From the NCBI GenBank assembly GCA_016235555.1, contig JACRKC010000073.1, forward strand, positions 1 to 64,000: a stretch of 64,000 nt of DNA. The letters are read 5' to 3'. Positions 7,435-16,204 of this stretch are shown in pieces. The first letter of the stretch is position 1. The number at the start of each line of letters is the position of its first letter. The notes beneath the pieces are model-generated. The model did not search any database. It was given only the letters and a program-made list of their open reading frames with translations, and was not told where the DNA came from. A program made the position numbers and the translations under genes. The DNA is from Verrucomicrobiota bacterium (GTDB lineage: Bacteria > Verrucomicrobiota > Verrucomicrobiia > Opitutales > Opitutaceae).

Positions 7435-10101
7435 ATGAACAGCGTCGACGTCGACTCGACCCGCCCAAACGCCGAACCGGTGCCGCCGGCAAACGTGGCG
7501 GGCAAGACCATTGGCGAAAGCGTGGATCGCATGGCCCTGCGCGTGTCGCTGGGTTACGCGATCCTCGGTGCGCTGTGGATTCTGTTTTCGGACACGCTGC
7601 TCACCTCCCTGATTTCCGATCGAAAGATATTCGAATGGGTGTCGATCGCCAAGGGCTGGGGCTTCATCGCCGTAACCGCGATGCTCTTCTACGGCGCGCT
7701 CCGCACGCAGCTCCGGCAGGTGCGGACGGAGTGGGAGGCGCGCCGGGCAGCGAGCGAGGCTCTGGCGACGCGTGAAGCGCAGCTCTCAGCCGCCCTGCAC
7801 CTGGTGACGGCGGGACACTGGGAATTCGATCTGATGACGCGCAAGCTCCGCTGCAACGACCACCTTTACCGCGTGCTGCGCACGACGGCGCAGCGCGAGG
7901 GAGGCTACGAGATGACGGCGGAGCGCTTTGTCAGCGGCTTCATGGCGGCCGAGGACGCGGGGTTGCTCGATGCGGAAATCGAACGGGCGCGGGCGGCCCA
8001 AGGGCCGACCTACGTGCGGGAGTTCCAGCACCAGGTGAAGTTCGGCGATGGCGCGCCCGGCTTTCTGCACACGAGGATTTTCGCCCGGAAGGGCGAAACG
8101 GGACAGACGACCATCGTGCAGGGCGTGACGGTCGACTACACGCGCCAGCACACGGCGGAGGCCGCTCTGCGCAACAGCGAAGCGCGTTTCCGGGCGATGT
8201 TCGAAAACAGTCTCGATGGCCTCCTGTTGACCGACCCGAACACCGACCGCGTGCTGGCGGCGAATGCGGCGGCGTGCCGGATGTTCCGGTTGAGCGAGGA
8301 GGGCCTCTGCCGGGCGGAGAGCGACCGGCTGATGGCGCCGGATGATCCGCGGTCGGCGGAGCTGCTGCGCGAACGACGGCGCCTTGGCCGGGCCAAGGGC
8401 CAGCTCACACTGGTGCGGGGCGACGGCACGCGATTCGAGGGTGACGTGGCGTCGCATGTGTTCGCCACCGCCGAAGGCATGCGCGGCACGATGGTCATCC
8501 ACGATCTGACCGCTCGCCGGCATGCCGCCGAATCGCTGCGCCGCAGCGAGCAGGCGGCGCGCATCCTGTCCCGGGCCATCGAGCAGAGCCCGGTGTCGAT
8601 CGTCATCACCGATCCGCAGGGCCACATCGAATATGTGAACCCGCGCTTCACCGAGGTGAGCGGCTATGCGCGCGACGAAGTGCTCGGAAAGAATCCCCGC
8701 ATCTTGAAGTCAGGACGAACCCCGCCGGAGACCTACGAGAGTCTCTGGGCGACCATCACCGCCGGCCGCGAGTGGCACGGCGAACTGTGCAACCGGCGGA
8801 AGGACGGCGAACAGGTTTGGGAGCATGTGTCGGTTTCGCCGGTGCTGGACGATGCGGGACGCATCGCGCACTTCGTCGCGGTCAAGGAGGATATCACCGA
8901 GCGGCGCAGCCTCGAGGAGCAACTGCGGCGCAGCCAGCGGCTGGAGGCGATCGGCGCGCTTTCGAGCGGCATCGCGCACGATCTGAACAACATCCTCGCG
9001 CCCATGTTGATGGCGCCCGCGCTGCTGCGCGAATCGCTCCCGGCGGAGTCCGACCGCAACATCCTCGTGCTGATCGAGCAGAGCGCGCGGCGCGGGGCGG
9101 ACATTGTGAAGCAATTGCTGACCTTCAGCCGCGGGAGCGGCGGCGAACGCGTGCCGATCCAAGTGCGCCACCTGTTGAAAGACATGCGCGCGATCGTGAT
9201 GGAGACGTTTCCGCGCGAGATCACGCCGGTCTTCGACGTGGCGTCCAACGTCCTGCTCGTGCTCGGCGACGCCACCCAGCTTCACCAGGTGTTGCTCAAC
9301 CTGTGTGTGAACGCCCGCGATGCGATGCCCGGCGGCGGCACCCTGACGCTGACCGTCCGCAATACGATGATCGACGCGGAGCAGGCCCGCCGGCACCCGC
9401 CCGTCGCCGTCGGACCGTTCGTCGTCATTTCGGTGCAGGACACGGGGCACGGCATCCCGTCCACCATCCTCGAGCGCATCTTCGATCCGTTCTTCACGAC
9501 CAAGGAGCCGGGCAAGGGCACGGGCCTCGGCCTGTCGACGGTGATCGGCATCGTGCGCAGCCACGGCGGCTTCGTGGAAGTGGAGAGTGAAGTGGGCCGC
9601 GGGGCGACTTTCCGTGTGTTCCTCCCGGCCGCGCCGACGGAACTGCCGGTGCCGCCGAGCGCCATGCTCACCGAACCGGCCCGCGGCCACGATGAACTCA
9701 TCCTGGTGGTCGATGACGAACCCAACATCCGCGAGGCGACGCGCGTCGTGCTCGAACGGCAGGGCTACCGGGTGGTGATCGCGTCGCGCGGGGACGAAGC
9801 GTTGGCGCTGTTCCGCCTGCGCGGCGACGAGATCAAGGTGGCGCTCACCGACGTTATGATGCCGGTGATGAATGGCGTGACGCTGATCCAGGAGATCCGG
9901 AAGTTGCGGCCCGGCACACCCATCATCGTCACCACCGGCATGGCGTCAGACGCCAAACACGCCGAAATCGAACAGTTGAGCGTCGCCGCCGTGCTCGCGA
10001 AACCGTGCGGGGCGACCGAGTTGCTGGAGGCGGTGGCGGCGGCGCTGAGCGAAAACCTCCCGTCGACCGCCGATGGCGAAGGCAGCGTGGCCGGGCGGTA
10101 G
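7435..10101 (+). CDS. Hybrid sensor histidine kinase with PAS domains and receiver
   Basis: About 888 residues. Two transmembrane segments near the N-terminus (LGYAILGALWILF and WGFIAVTAMLFYGAL) are followed by a short coiled coil, three PAS/PAC-like sensor modules (about 115-490; the last holds ITDPQGHIEYVNPRF), a HisKA dimerisation domain with the phospho-acceptor His in SSGIAHDLNNIL (about 513), an HATPase domain (NLCVNARDAMPGGG, DTGHGIP, GTGLGLSTV) and a C-terminal receiver (LVVDDEPNIREA, ALTDVMMPVMNG). The output target is unknown because no separate effector is adjacent. The ATG at 7435 is used; another in-frame ATG lies at 7423. Confidence 0.93.
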   Translation: MNSVDVDSTRPNAEPVPPANVAGKTIGESVDRMALRVSLGYAILGALWILFSDTLLTSLISDRKIFEWVSIAKGWGFIAVTAMLFYGALRTQLRQVRTEWEARRAASEALATREAQLSAALHLVTAGHWEFDLMTRKLRCNDHLYRVLRTTAQREGGYEMTAERFVSGFMAAEDAGLLDAEIERARAAQGPTYVREFQHQVKFGDGAPGFLHTRIFARKGETGQTTIVQGVTVDYTRQHTAEAALRNSEARFRAMFENSLDGLLLTDPNTDRVLAANAAACRMFRLSEEGLCRAESDRLMAPDDPRSAELLRERRRLGRAKGQLTLVRGDGTRFEGDVASHVFATAEGMRGTMVIHDLTARRHAAESLRRSEQAARILSRAIEQSPVSIVITDPQGHIEYVNPRFTEVSGYARDEVLGKNPRILKSGRTPPETYESLWATITAGREWHGELCNRRKDGEQVWEHVSVSPVLDDAGRIAHFVAVKEDITERRSLEEQLRRSQRLEAIGALSSGIAHDLNNILAPMLMAPALLRESLPAESDRNILVLIEQSARRGADIVKQLLTFSRGSGGERVPIQVRHLLKDMRAIVMETFPREITPVFDVASNVLLVLGDATQLHQVLLNLCVNARDAMPGGGTLTLTVRNTMIDAEQARRHPPVAVGPFVVISVQDTGHGIPSTILERIFDPFFTTKEPGKGTGLGLSTVIGIVRSHGGFVEVESEVGRGATFRVFLPAAPTELPVPPSAMLTEPARGHDELILVVDDEPNIREATRVVLERQGYRVVIASRGDEALALFRLRGDEIKVALTDVMMPVMNGVTLIQEIRKLRPGTPIIVTTGMASDAKHAEIEQLSVAAVLAKPCGATELLEAVAAALSENLPSTADGEGSVAGR

Positions 10102-10140
10102 GTCCGGTTTGCGACCGGACTCGTCAGCGAGCTGACCTAC
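10098..10140. repeat. GTAGGTC...GACCTAC palindrome
   Basis: Outer arms GTAGGTC and GACCTAC enclose a small hairpin (GTCCGGTTTGCGACCGGAC) and a second one (CTCGTCAGCGAG). It starts in the last codons of the hybrid kinase gene and may act as a 3-prime stem-loop. Confidence 0.5.
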
Positions 10141-10171
10141 TGAGTCTCGCGAAATAGGGTGACCAAAAGTT

Positions 10172-10291
10172 CGGTGGTTCGGGGAGCGCACCCGTCTCGG
10201 GTGCTGGTGCCGGCGTCTCGCCGACACCTCCGAAATCCTCGGCGAGACGCCGAGGACAGCCCGCGGAACGCGGGCGCTCCCTGAACCACCG
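10172..10291. repeat. 120-bp four-hairpin element, copy 1 (inverted)
   Basis: The ends CGGTGGTTCGGGGAGCGC and GCGCTCCCTGAACCACCG are inverted repeats. Inside are four stem-loops in a row: ACCCGTCTCGGGT, GGTGCCGGCGTCTCGCCGACACC, GTCCTCGGCGTCTCGCCGAGGAC (read on the minus strand) and GCCCGCGGAACGCGGGC. Its reverse complement matches the copies at 12311-12430 and 32222-32341 almost base for base, and all three are 120 bp. It sits between convergent kinase genes. Confidence 0.85.
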
Positions 10292-10352
10292 TGTGTCACT
10301 CAATTGTGCGGGCCTCAGTAGGGTTGCGAAGCCAGACCGGAACGCCGGGGGC

Positions 10353-11486
10353 TCACCGGCGGCGGAGGGTCAGCGTGAAGCGGGTGCCGTCTTCCGCCGA
10401 GGTCGAGAAGGCGACCTGACCGCCGAGGAATCGCTCGCCGAGGAGCTTGAGGCTGTAGGTGCCGATGCCGCGCCCGGGGCCCTTGGTGGAGAAGCTGCGC
10501 TGGAAAACTTGAAAAGCGGCCTCGGCCGGAATCCGGCCTTCGTTGTGACACCAAAAGATGACGGTCTCGGTGGTGAGGTCGGCTCCCAGCCACACCGTGT
10601 CGCCGGAGCGGCTGGCTTCGAGCGCGTTCTTTAGCATGTCGCCGAGCACGCGCTGCAGGATCGCAGGATCGGTCGTGACGGTCGCCTCGCCGGCGGCGCA
10701 TTCGATTTCGACCTGTTTGCCGGCACCGGCGGGATGATTGCGGTGGAGTCCGCGCACGGTGTGCAGCACCTCGGTTACGCCGACGGTGGCGGGCCGCACC
10801 AGCAATTCGTCATGCTCGGCCGCCCGCAGCATGCGCTGGCCGGTGATCTCGCTGATCAGCGCCTCGGCGCCCGCCGCCAGATCGTCCTTCAAATCGTAGC
10901 ACAGCGCCGGCTCGTTCCGCAGGACCGCGGCGAGGCCCGCCAGGCTGGTGGCGGCGTTGAGCACATCGTGGAAAAAGGCCTGCTCGAGCACTTGGCGACG
11001 CTTCTGGTCGCTGAGGTCGTTGACGGCGACCAGGAGGTAGGAGCGGCCGCCCCAGACGAAGGGGCTCGCGGTCACGCGGAAATCAAAGGCATCGCCGTCC
11101 CGCGTCGCGATCCGGCACTCCCGCTCGGTGCGTTGCCCCGTCAGTGCGCCGAGCATCGCCTGAATGGCGCCGCACAGGCGGCAGGCTTCGCTGGTCCCGC
11201 AACCGGAGGGGGCGGTCAATGTCCGGTGGCATGAGAGAAATTCGCCAAAGCGCAGCCCCTCGCACGTGCTCCGGCCCAACCCGTCGGCGAACTGCCGGAA
11301 GGCCTGGTTGCCGGCGAGAATCTGCCGCTCGGGGTTGAGCACGATGACGGCGCCGGGGATGGAATCCAGCAGGGGACGCAGGCCGTCGAAGTCCGCGGTG
11401 AGGGCTGCAACTTGGTCGGCGATTTCCGCAGCCGAACGGCGCGCCGCGGGGGCGAAGTAGGTCAGGGGCGAAGAGTTGGCATTCAT
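10353..11486 (-). CDS. Sensor histidine kinase with Cys-rich PAS domain
   Basis: A soluble kinase of 377 residues with no membrane segment. A PAS domain (about 35-165; LLDSIPGAVIVLNPERQIL at its start) contains four cysteines at 86, 96, 102 and 105, spaced C-x9-C-x5-C-x2-C, suggesting a metal, Fe-S or redox site. It is followed by a dimerisation helix with the presumed His in FFHDVLNAATSLAGL, and an HATPase domain (MLKNALEAS, GRGIGTYSLKLLGERF). The PAS/HATPase assignment is clear; the ligand of the cysteines is inference. No response regulator is next to it. It is convergent with the hybrid kinase upstream. Confidence 0.88.
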   Translation of the reverse strand: MNANSSPLTYFAPAARRSAAEIADQVAALTADFDGLRPLLDSIPGAVIVLNPERQILAGNQAFRQFADGLGRSTCEGLRFGEFLSCHRTLTAPSGCGTSEACRLCGAIQAMLGALTGQRTERECRIATRDGDAFDFRVTASPFVWGGRSYLLVAVNDLSDQKRRQVLEQAFFHDVLNAATSLAGLAAVLRNEPALCYDLKDDLAAGAEALISEITGQRMLRAAEHDELLVRPATVGVTEVLHTVRGLHRNHPAGAGKQVEIECAAGEATVTTDPAILQRVLGDMLKNALEASRSGDTVWLGADLTTETVIFWCHNEGRIPAEAAFQVFQRSFSTKGPGRGIGTYSLKLLGERFLGGQVAFSTSAEDGTRFTLTLRRR

Positions 11487-11661
11487 AGCGGCGGAGTGCG
11501 CCGGGGTTCCGCCTTGGTCGGGCGAGGCCCGTTGGCACGGGTGCAGTCTGCCATGAACGCGCGCCCGGCGCGATCCGGTGATCTACGGATTCGCGCCTAA
11601 GGAAATGCGCCAGTGACCGGTGGTCCGGGGGGCGCGAGTGGGCGTGCGGCGTTCCGGCCAT

Positions 11662-12114
11662 TCAGCCGGCCGCGAGCGCGTGGCGGCAGCCGCGTGCCGT
11701 GCCGCGATGCACGCAAATCCCGCAGAATCCGTCGATCTCGTCCCGGGCCAGGTGGCGCACGACGAACTGCACTTCCGCGAGATCGTGGCCGGTCCGGGCA
11801 ATCTGCGGAAGGCCGACCTGCACGAGGACGAGCGCCTCCACCAACGCCTGTTCGCCGGCGATGAAGTAGGCGATGTAAGGGTTGTTGCCGCAGTGGCAGT
11901 CGATCAGACACTCCTTCGGGGCGGGCAAGGCGTGAACCTTGACCGGATGCGACAGGGCCTGGAAAATCTGCTCCAGCGAGCTGGGGATGAGGTGCGCGAG
12001 GGTGTCCGGATTGGCGAGCGGGCCATTGACGGGTTCGACGTGCAGCAAGGTGTCCCAGTGTTTGCGAATGAACGGGGCACGGGCGCGCAGCGCGCGGAGG
12101 ATCGCAGGGTCCAT
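11662..12114 (-). CDS. Cys-rich protein of unknown function
   Basis: About 150 residues from MDPAILRALRARAPFI (a further in-frame ATG lies 18 bases upstream). The N-terminal part is helical with HWDTLLHVEPVNGPLANPDTL. The centre has CLIDCHCGNNPYIAYFIAG, and the C-terminus GFCGICVHRGTARGC, giving six or more clustered cysteines that could bind a metal or cofactor. I do not recognise the family. It follows the Cys-rich PAS kinase on the same strand, about 175 bases upstream of it in transcription order, so they might share a redox theme. Confidence 0.7.
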   Translation of the reverse strand: MDPAILRALRARAPFIRKHWDTLLHVEPVNGPLANPDTLAHLIPSSLEQIFQALSHPVKVHALPAPKECLIDCHCGNNPYIAYFIAGEQALVEALVLVQVGLPQIARTGHDLAEVQFVVRHLARDEIDGFCGICVHRGTARGCRHALAAG

Positions 12115-12531
12115 GCGGCCAGAGTAATGCATCCGCCCGGCCAGAGCTGCGCAGCGGTTGGCGACCGCTGCGCGTGGTTTGGCGGCCCATCGGGCAAAAT
12201 CGCGATCGGGTCAGGCAGCAACATCGAAACCCTCGGTGACCAGGCAGACACGCCGTGCGTTCAGGGGATTTGTCATAGGCTGCTGAAGCTCGCAAGAATC
12301 TTGCGACGCACGGTGGTCCGGGGAGCGCCCGCGTCCCGCGGGCTGTCCTCGGCGGCTCGCCGAGGACTTCCGAGGTGTCGGCGAGACGCCGACACCAGCA
12401 CCCGAGACGGGTGCGCTCCCCGAACCGCCGGGCTGCCTGGCATTCTGCGTTGCGCGAACCTCGGTGGACGACAAACGCGCGCGGCGCCGGCCTCCTCACG
12501 TCGGCCGCTACCTTCGGCGGCCCGAGTCAGC
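12115..12531. other. Intergenic region with repeat copies
   Basis: This 417-base region lies between the Cys-rich ORF and the end of leuB. It holds the second copy of the 120-bp element (12311-12430) and, around 12485-12525, one arm of the GTAGCGGCCGA-type repeat (CCTCCTCACGTCGGCCGCTACC). Small ORFs here are repeat-derived and not supported as genes. Confidence 0.55.
12311..12430. repeat. 120-bp four-hairpin element, copy 2
   Basis: It begins CGGTGGTCCGGGGAGCGC and ends GCGCTCCCCGAACCGCCG. The internal hairpins are GCCCGCGTCCCGCGGGC, GTCCTCGGCGGCTCGCCGAGGAC, GGTGTCGGCGAGACGCCGACACC and GCACCCGAGACGGGTGC. It is in the same orientation as 32222-32341 and opposite to 10172-10291. Confidence 0.85.
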
Positions 12532-13632
12532 TCAGAGCGCCGCGATGATCGCGTCGGCCATCGCCTTGGTGCCGACGGACGGTTTGCCGAAGGCGATGTC
12601 GCCGGTGCGCGTGCCGCCGGTGACGGCGCGCTTCACCGCGGACTCGATGCGCGCGGCGATCGTTTCAAGACCGAAGCTGTAGCGCAGCATGAGTGCTGCG
12701 GAGAGGACCTGCGCGCAGGGATTCGCGATGCCCTTGCCCGCGATGTCGGGCGCCGTGCCGCCGGCGGGCTCGTAGAGGCCGAAGGGGAGGCCGAGGGAAT
12801 TTTTGCCGGCGCCGAGCGAGGCGGAGGACAACATGCCGAGCGAGCCGCAGATGACGGCCATCTCGTCGGAGAGGATGTCGCCGAACATGTTTTCGGTCAC
12901 GAACACGTCGAACTGGTTCGGGTCGCGCGCGAGCTGCATCGCGGCGTTGTCGACATACATGTGACTGAGCGTGAGGTCGGGCGCGTGTTTCGCGATGAAC
13001 TCGGTGGCGGTCTTGCGCCAGAGGACGGACGTCTCGAGGACGTTGGCCTTGTCGATGGAGCAGAGTTTCTTCTTCCGCGCGCGGGCGGTCGCGATCGCGG
13101 TGGTGAGGATGCGCTCGATCTCGCTGCGGCGGTAGACCATGGTGTCGACGGCCTGCACGTCGCCATCGGGGAGCGTCTTCGTTTCCTTGGGCTGGCCGAA
13201 ATACACGCCGCCGGTGAGTTCGCGGATGCACACGATATCGATGCCGTCGGGGATCCGCTCGGTCTTGAGCGGCGAGGCGTCGGTGAGCTCGCGATAAAGG
13301 AGGCCGGGCCGGATGTTGGCGAAGAGCGTGAAGTGTTTGCGCAGCGGGAGAAGGGCGGCGCGCTCGGGCTGTTCCTTGGGCGGAAGCTTTTCCCACTTGG
13401 GGCCGCCGACGGAGCCGAAGAGAATGGCGTCGGACGACTCGCAGACTTTGAGCGTGGAGTCGGGGAGCGCCTTGCCGTGATGATCGATGCCGGCGCCGCC
13501 GACGTCGGCTTTCGTATAGGACAGCGTCAGGTTTTCCTGCCGGGCGACGTGCTCGAGCACGCGCAGGGCCTCGGTCATGACCTCGGGTCCGATGTAGTCT
13601 CCGGCGAGAACGGCAAACTTGAGTGTGGGCAT
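12532..13632 (-). CDS. leuB: 3-isopropylmalate dehydrogenase
   Basis: LeuB oxidises and decarboxylates 3-isopropylmalate with NAD+ in leucine synthesis. The 366 residues show the family landmarks in order: the N-terminal GDYIGPEV (usually GDGIGPE), [35 protein letters not shown], the metal/substrate segment [20 protein letters not shown] and the NAD-binding [16 protein letters not shown]. Length is normal. It is divergent from the metallo-hydrolase-ribD-rdgB operon. leuA and leuCD are not present in the window. Confidence 0.96.
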   Translation of the reverse strand: MPTLKFAVLAGDYIGPEVMTEALRVLEHVARQENLTLSYTKADVGGAGIDHHGKALPDSTLKVCESSDAILFGSVGGPKWEKLPPKEQPERAALLPLRKHFTLFANIRPGLLYRELTDASPLKTERIPDGIDIVCIRELTGGVYFGQPKETKTLPDGDVQAVDTMVYRRSEIERILTTAIATARARKKKLCSIDKANVLETSVLWRKTATEFIAKHAPDLTLSHMYVDNAAMQLARDPNQFDVFVTENMFGDILSDEMAVICGSLGMLSSASLGAGKNSLGLPFGLYEPAGGTAPDIAGKGIANPCAQVLSAALMLRYSFGLETIAARIESAVKRAVTGGTRTGDIAFGKPSVGTKAMADAIIAAL

Positions 13633-13723
13633 AGGCGGGCAGTGAGGTAGTGAGGGAAGCGTGAAAGTGGAAGGGGAAATTTTTCGCGATTGCGGGCGGC
13701 GGGAAAGCGCGTGGATTGGGGGC

Positions 13724-14359
13724 GTGAATCTCCACGTCCTGCCAGCCGGACCGATTCAGACGAATGCCTACCTCCTCACGGCGCCCGAGCGCGGCGAGGC
13801 GGTGCTGATCGACGCGCCCGGCAGCGTGTGGCCCGACGTCGAACCCATCCTCGCGGCGGAAAAGTGCCGGCTCACTGAACTGTGGCTCACGCACGGGCAC
13901 TGGGACCACATGCAGGGCGGCGACGAAGTGGTGCGCGCCTCCGGCGCCCGCACCACCGGGCACGCGGCGGACCAGGCGATGTTCGAGTCGCCGCAGATGA
14001 TGGAACGTTTCATGGGCCAGCGCCTCGGGTTGCAACCGGTGAAGATCGAGCGCTGGGTGAAACCGGGCGACACGCTCGCGGCGCTGGGGCGGGAGTTCGA
14101 GGTGCGGCACGTGCCGGGACATTGTCCGGGCAACGTGGCATTTTACTGTGCGCGGGCGGGCGCGGTGTTCGTCGGTGACGCGTTGTTCGCCGGCAGCATC
14201 GGACGGACGGACTTGCCGGGCGGAAGTTTCGAGCAGCTCGAGCAGTCGATCCGCGCGCAGCTCTACACGCTGCCGGATGCGACGGCGGTCTATCCCGGCC
14301 ACGGCCCGGCGACGACCATCGGCGAAGAAAAGGAGAACAACCCCTATGTCAGCGGCTGA
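13724..14359 (+). CDS. Metallo-beta-lactamase-fold hydrolase, glyoxalase II-like
   Basis: About 211 residues. The start VNLHVLPAGPIQTNAYLL and the zinc motif THGHWDH, with later GHCPGN, VGDALF and PGHGP motifs, place it in the glyoxalase II-like branch of the metallo-beta-lactamase fold. The substrate is unknown. The GTG at 13724 gives the family N-terminus and follows GGGG; a GTG at 13661, after GAGGGA, would add 21 residues. The end overlaps the ribD start by 14 bases, so the pair is translationally coupled. Confidence 0.88.
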   Translation: MNLHVLPAGPIQTNAYLLTAPERGEAVLIDAPGSVWPDVEPILAAEKCRLTELWLTHGHWDHMQGGDEVVRASGARTTGHAADQAMFESPQMMERFMGQRLGLQPVKIERWVKPGDTLAALGREFEVRHVPGHCPGNVAFYCARAGAVFVGDALFAGSIGRTDLPGGSFEQLEQSIRAQLYTLPDATAVYPGHGPATTIGEEKENNPYVSG

Positions 14360-15503
14360 ACCCGAGGTCTTCATGCGGCGCGCGTTGGAGCTGGCGCGCA
14401 GCGAGTGGGGCAACACGCATCCGAATCCGATGGTGGGCGCGCTCATCGTCGAGGAAGGCCGCATCGTGGCGGAGGGCGCGCACGCCCAGGACGGCGGCCC
14501 TCATGCCGAACGCCTCGCCTTGCTCGCCCGCGGCAAGACCCCGCGGCCCGGGGCAACCATGTATGTGACGCTCGAACCATGCTCGACGCCCGGTCGCACC
14601 GGCGCCTGCACGGACGCCATCATCGCCTCCGGCATCAAACGCGTGGTCGTGGGTGCGACCGATCCGTTTGCGGAACATGCGGGACGCGGATTCGAGGTGC
14701 TGCGCCGGGCCGGCATCGAGGTCATCACCGGGGTGCTGGAGCGCGAATGCGCCGACCTGAACCTGGTTTTCAATCATTGGGTGAAACACGGACCCATGCT
14801 GGCGGCGAAGGCGGCGATCACGCTCGACGGGAAAATCGCCTGCCGCACGGGCGACTCAAAGTGGATCACCAACGAGTCGGCGCGGGCGGACGTGCATCGC
14901 TGGCGCCGGCTGTTCCCCGGCATCGCGGTCGGCGCGATGACGGTGCTCAAAGACAACCCGCGCCTGACCGCGCGGTGCGAAGGGCAGCCGGAGTGGTGCC
15001 CGTGGCGCTTCGTGTTCGACGGGCTGCTGCGCACCGTGGTGGACAAGAACCCGCCGCGGGTCTTCACCGACGAGTTTCGCGAGCGCACCATCGTCGTGAC
15101 GACACCCCATGGCGGGCTCGGCTATGTGCGCAAACTGCGCGACCTCGGCATCAAGGTGTGGTGCTTCGAGTCGGAGACGCAGCGCGTGGCGTTCGCCGAT
15201 TTCAGAAAGAAGTGCGCGGAGGAGCGGATCGCGGGGGTGTATTTCGAGGGCGGAGCGCAGCTCCTGAGCGAACTGGTGCGGGCCCGGCAACTCGACTATT
15301 TCTTCATCTACCGCGCACCGGTGCTGTTTGCGGACGACAAGGCGAAAAGCGCGATCAGCGGCCTGCGCCCCGAGCGCGTCGATCAGGCCGTGCGGTTGAG
15401 CGACGTGCGCCACCATCAGTTCGGCGACGACGCGATGATGCGCGGCAACCTCCTCTATCCTGAAAAAATGCTGGTCGATGAAACTGTATTTAGCCTCCGG
15501 TAA
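14346..15503 (+). CDS. ribD: Bifunctional riboflavin deaminase/reductase
   Basis: RibD deaminates the GTP-cyclohydrolase product and then reduces its ribosyl side chain. The 385 residues have an N-terminal zinc deaminase domain (HAER at 53, PCSTPGRTGAC with Cys 79 and 88) and a C-terminal reductase domain starting near AKAAITLDGKIACRTGDSKWI. The ATG giving MSAAEPEVFMRRALEL lies inside the end of the upstream hydrolase gene; the longer frame upstream of it is a shadow. The last 26 bases overlap rdgB. Confidence 0.95.
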   Translation: MSAAEPEVFMRRALELARSEWGNTHPNPMVGALIVEEGRIVAEGAHAQDGGPHAERLALLARGKTPRPGATMYVTLEPCSTPGRTGACTDAIIASGIKRVVVGATDPFAEHAGRGFEVLRRAGIEVITGVLERECADLNLVFNHWVKHGPMLAAKAAITLDGKIACRTGDSKWITNESARADVHRWRRLFPGIAVGAMTVLKDNPRLTARCEGQPEWCPWRFVFDGLLRTVVDKNPPRVFTDEFRERTIVVTTPHGGLGYVRKLRDLGIKVWCFESETQRVAFADFRKKCAEERIAGVYFEGGAQLLSELVRARQLDYFFIYRAPVLFADDKAKSAISGLRPERVDQAVRLSDVRHHQFGDDAMMRGNLLYPEKMLVDETVFSLR

Positions 15504-16083
15504 TGCGCACAAGGTCGCCGAGCTGCAGGCGCTCGCGGATGCGGCCAGACTACCCGTGGCGATCGTCTCGGCCCGCGCGGTCGGCGGCATGCCCGGCGTC
15601 GAGGAGGACACGGGGACGTTCGTCGGCAACGCCCGGAAAAAGGCGCTGGCCTTGCGCGCAAAGCTGCCGGCCGGAGCCTGGACGCTCGCCGACGACAGCG
15701 GCGTGTGCGTCGATGCCCTGGACGGCGGACCGGGCGTGGAGTCGGCGTATTTCGCCGGGCCGCAGGGCGACTTTGCGGCGAATCTGCAAAAGCTCACACG
15801 CGTGATGCGCGACGTGCCGGCCGGCCGGCGCGGGGCCCATTTCTATTGTGTGCTCGTGCTGTGCGGCCCGGCCGGGGAGGAACACGTATTCGAGGGGCGC
15901 TGTGACGGCACGCTGCTGGTCGAACCGCGCGGCGGCAGCGGCTTCGGCTATGACCCGCTGTTTCAACCGCAAGGATACGAGCGGAGCTATGCGGAGATGA
16001 GCGAGGCGGAAAAAAACGCCCTCAGCCATCGCGCCCGCGCCTGGGCGAAGCTGGCGGAGTTTGTCGCGGCGCGAAAACCCTAG
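15478..16083 (+). CDS. rdgB: dITP/XTP pyrophosphatase (HAM1 family)
   Basis: A house-cleaning enzyme that hydrolyses ITP, dITP and XTP to monophosphates. The 201 residues show LASGNAHKVAEL at the N-terminus, FVGNARKKAL, the acidic metal site TLADDSGVCVDAL, and the C-terminal GSGFGYDPLF and SHRARA motifs, all typical. It overlaps ribD by 26 bases and ends the hydrolase-ribD-rdgB operon. Confidence 0.95.
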   Translation: MKLYLASGNAHKVAELQALADAARLPVAIVSARAVGGMPGVEEDTGTFVGNARKKALALRAKLPAGAWTLADDSGVCVDALDGGPGVESAYFAGPQGDFAANLQKLTRVMRDVPAGRRGAHFYCVLVLCGPAGEEHVFEGRCDGTLLVEPRGGSGFGYDPLFQPQGYERSYAEMSEAEKNALSHRARAWAKLAEFVAARKP

Positions 16084-16117
16084 GGCAGCGACACCGAGAT
16101 TTCGTGGAGTGCAGCCG

Positions 16118-16158
16118 CGAGCGTGAGCCAGTGGTTTCCGGGCGAGCCACTCGCTCAC
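16118..16158. repeat. Imperfect hairpin after rdgB
   Basis: GCGTGAGCCAGTGG and CCACTCGCTCACGG form imperfect arms around TTTCCGGGCGAG in the gap between rdgB and the convergent response regulator. It has no U-tract and is not a classic terminator. Confidence 0.4.
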
Positions 16159-16204
16159 GGAGCTACCCGGCGTTGCGATGTCACGTTTCTTCCGGGGCGC
16201 TGCA

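Noticed and set aside
10172-10291. Possible CRISPR array
   Set aside because: The hairpins are not directly repeated with spacers; the unit is a single 120-bp structured element found at three distant places.
11620-13650. 676-residue ORF antisense to leuB and the Cys-rich gene
   Set aside because: It crosses two genes and a repeat element with no motif; shadow.
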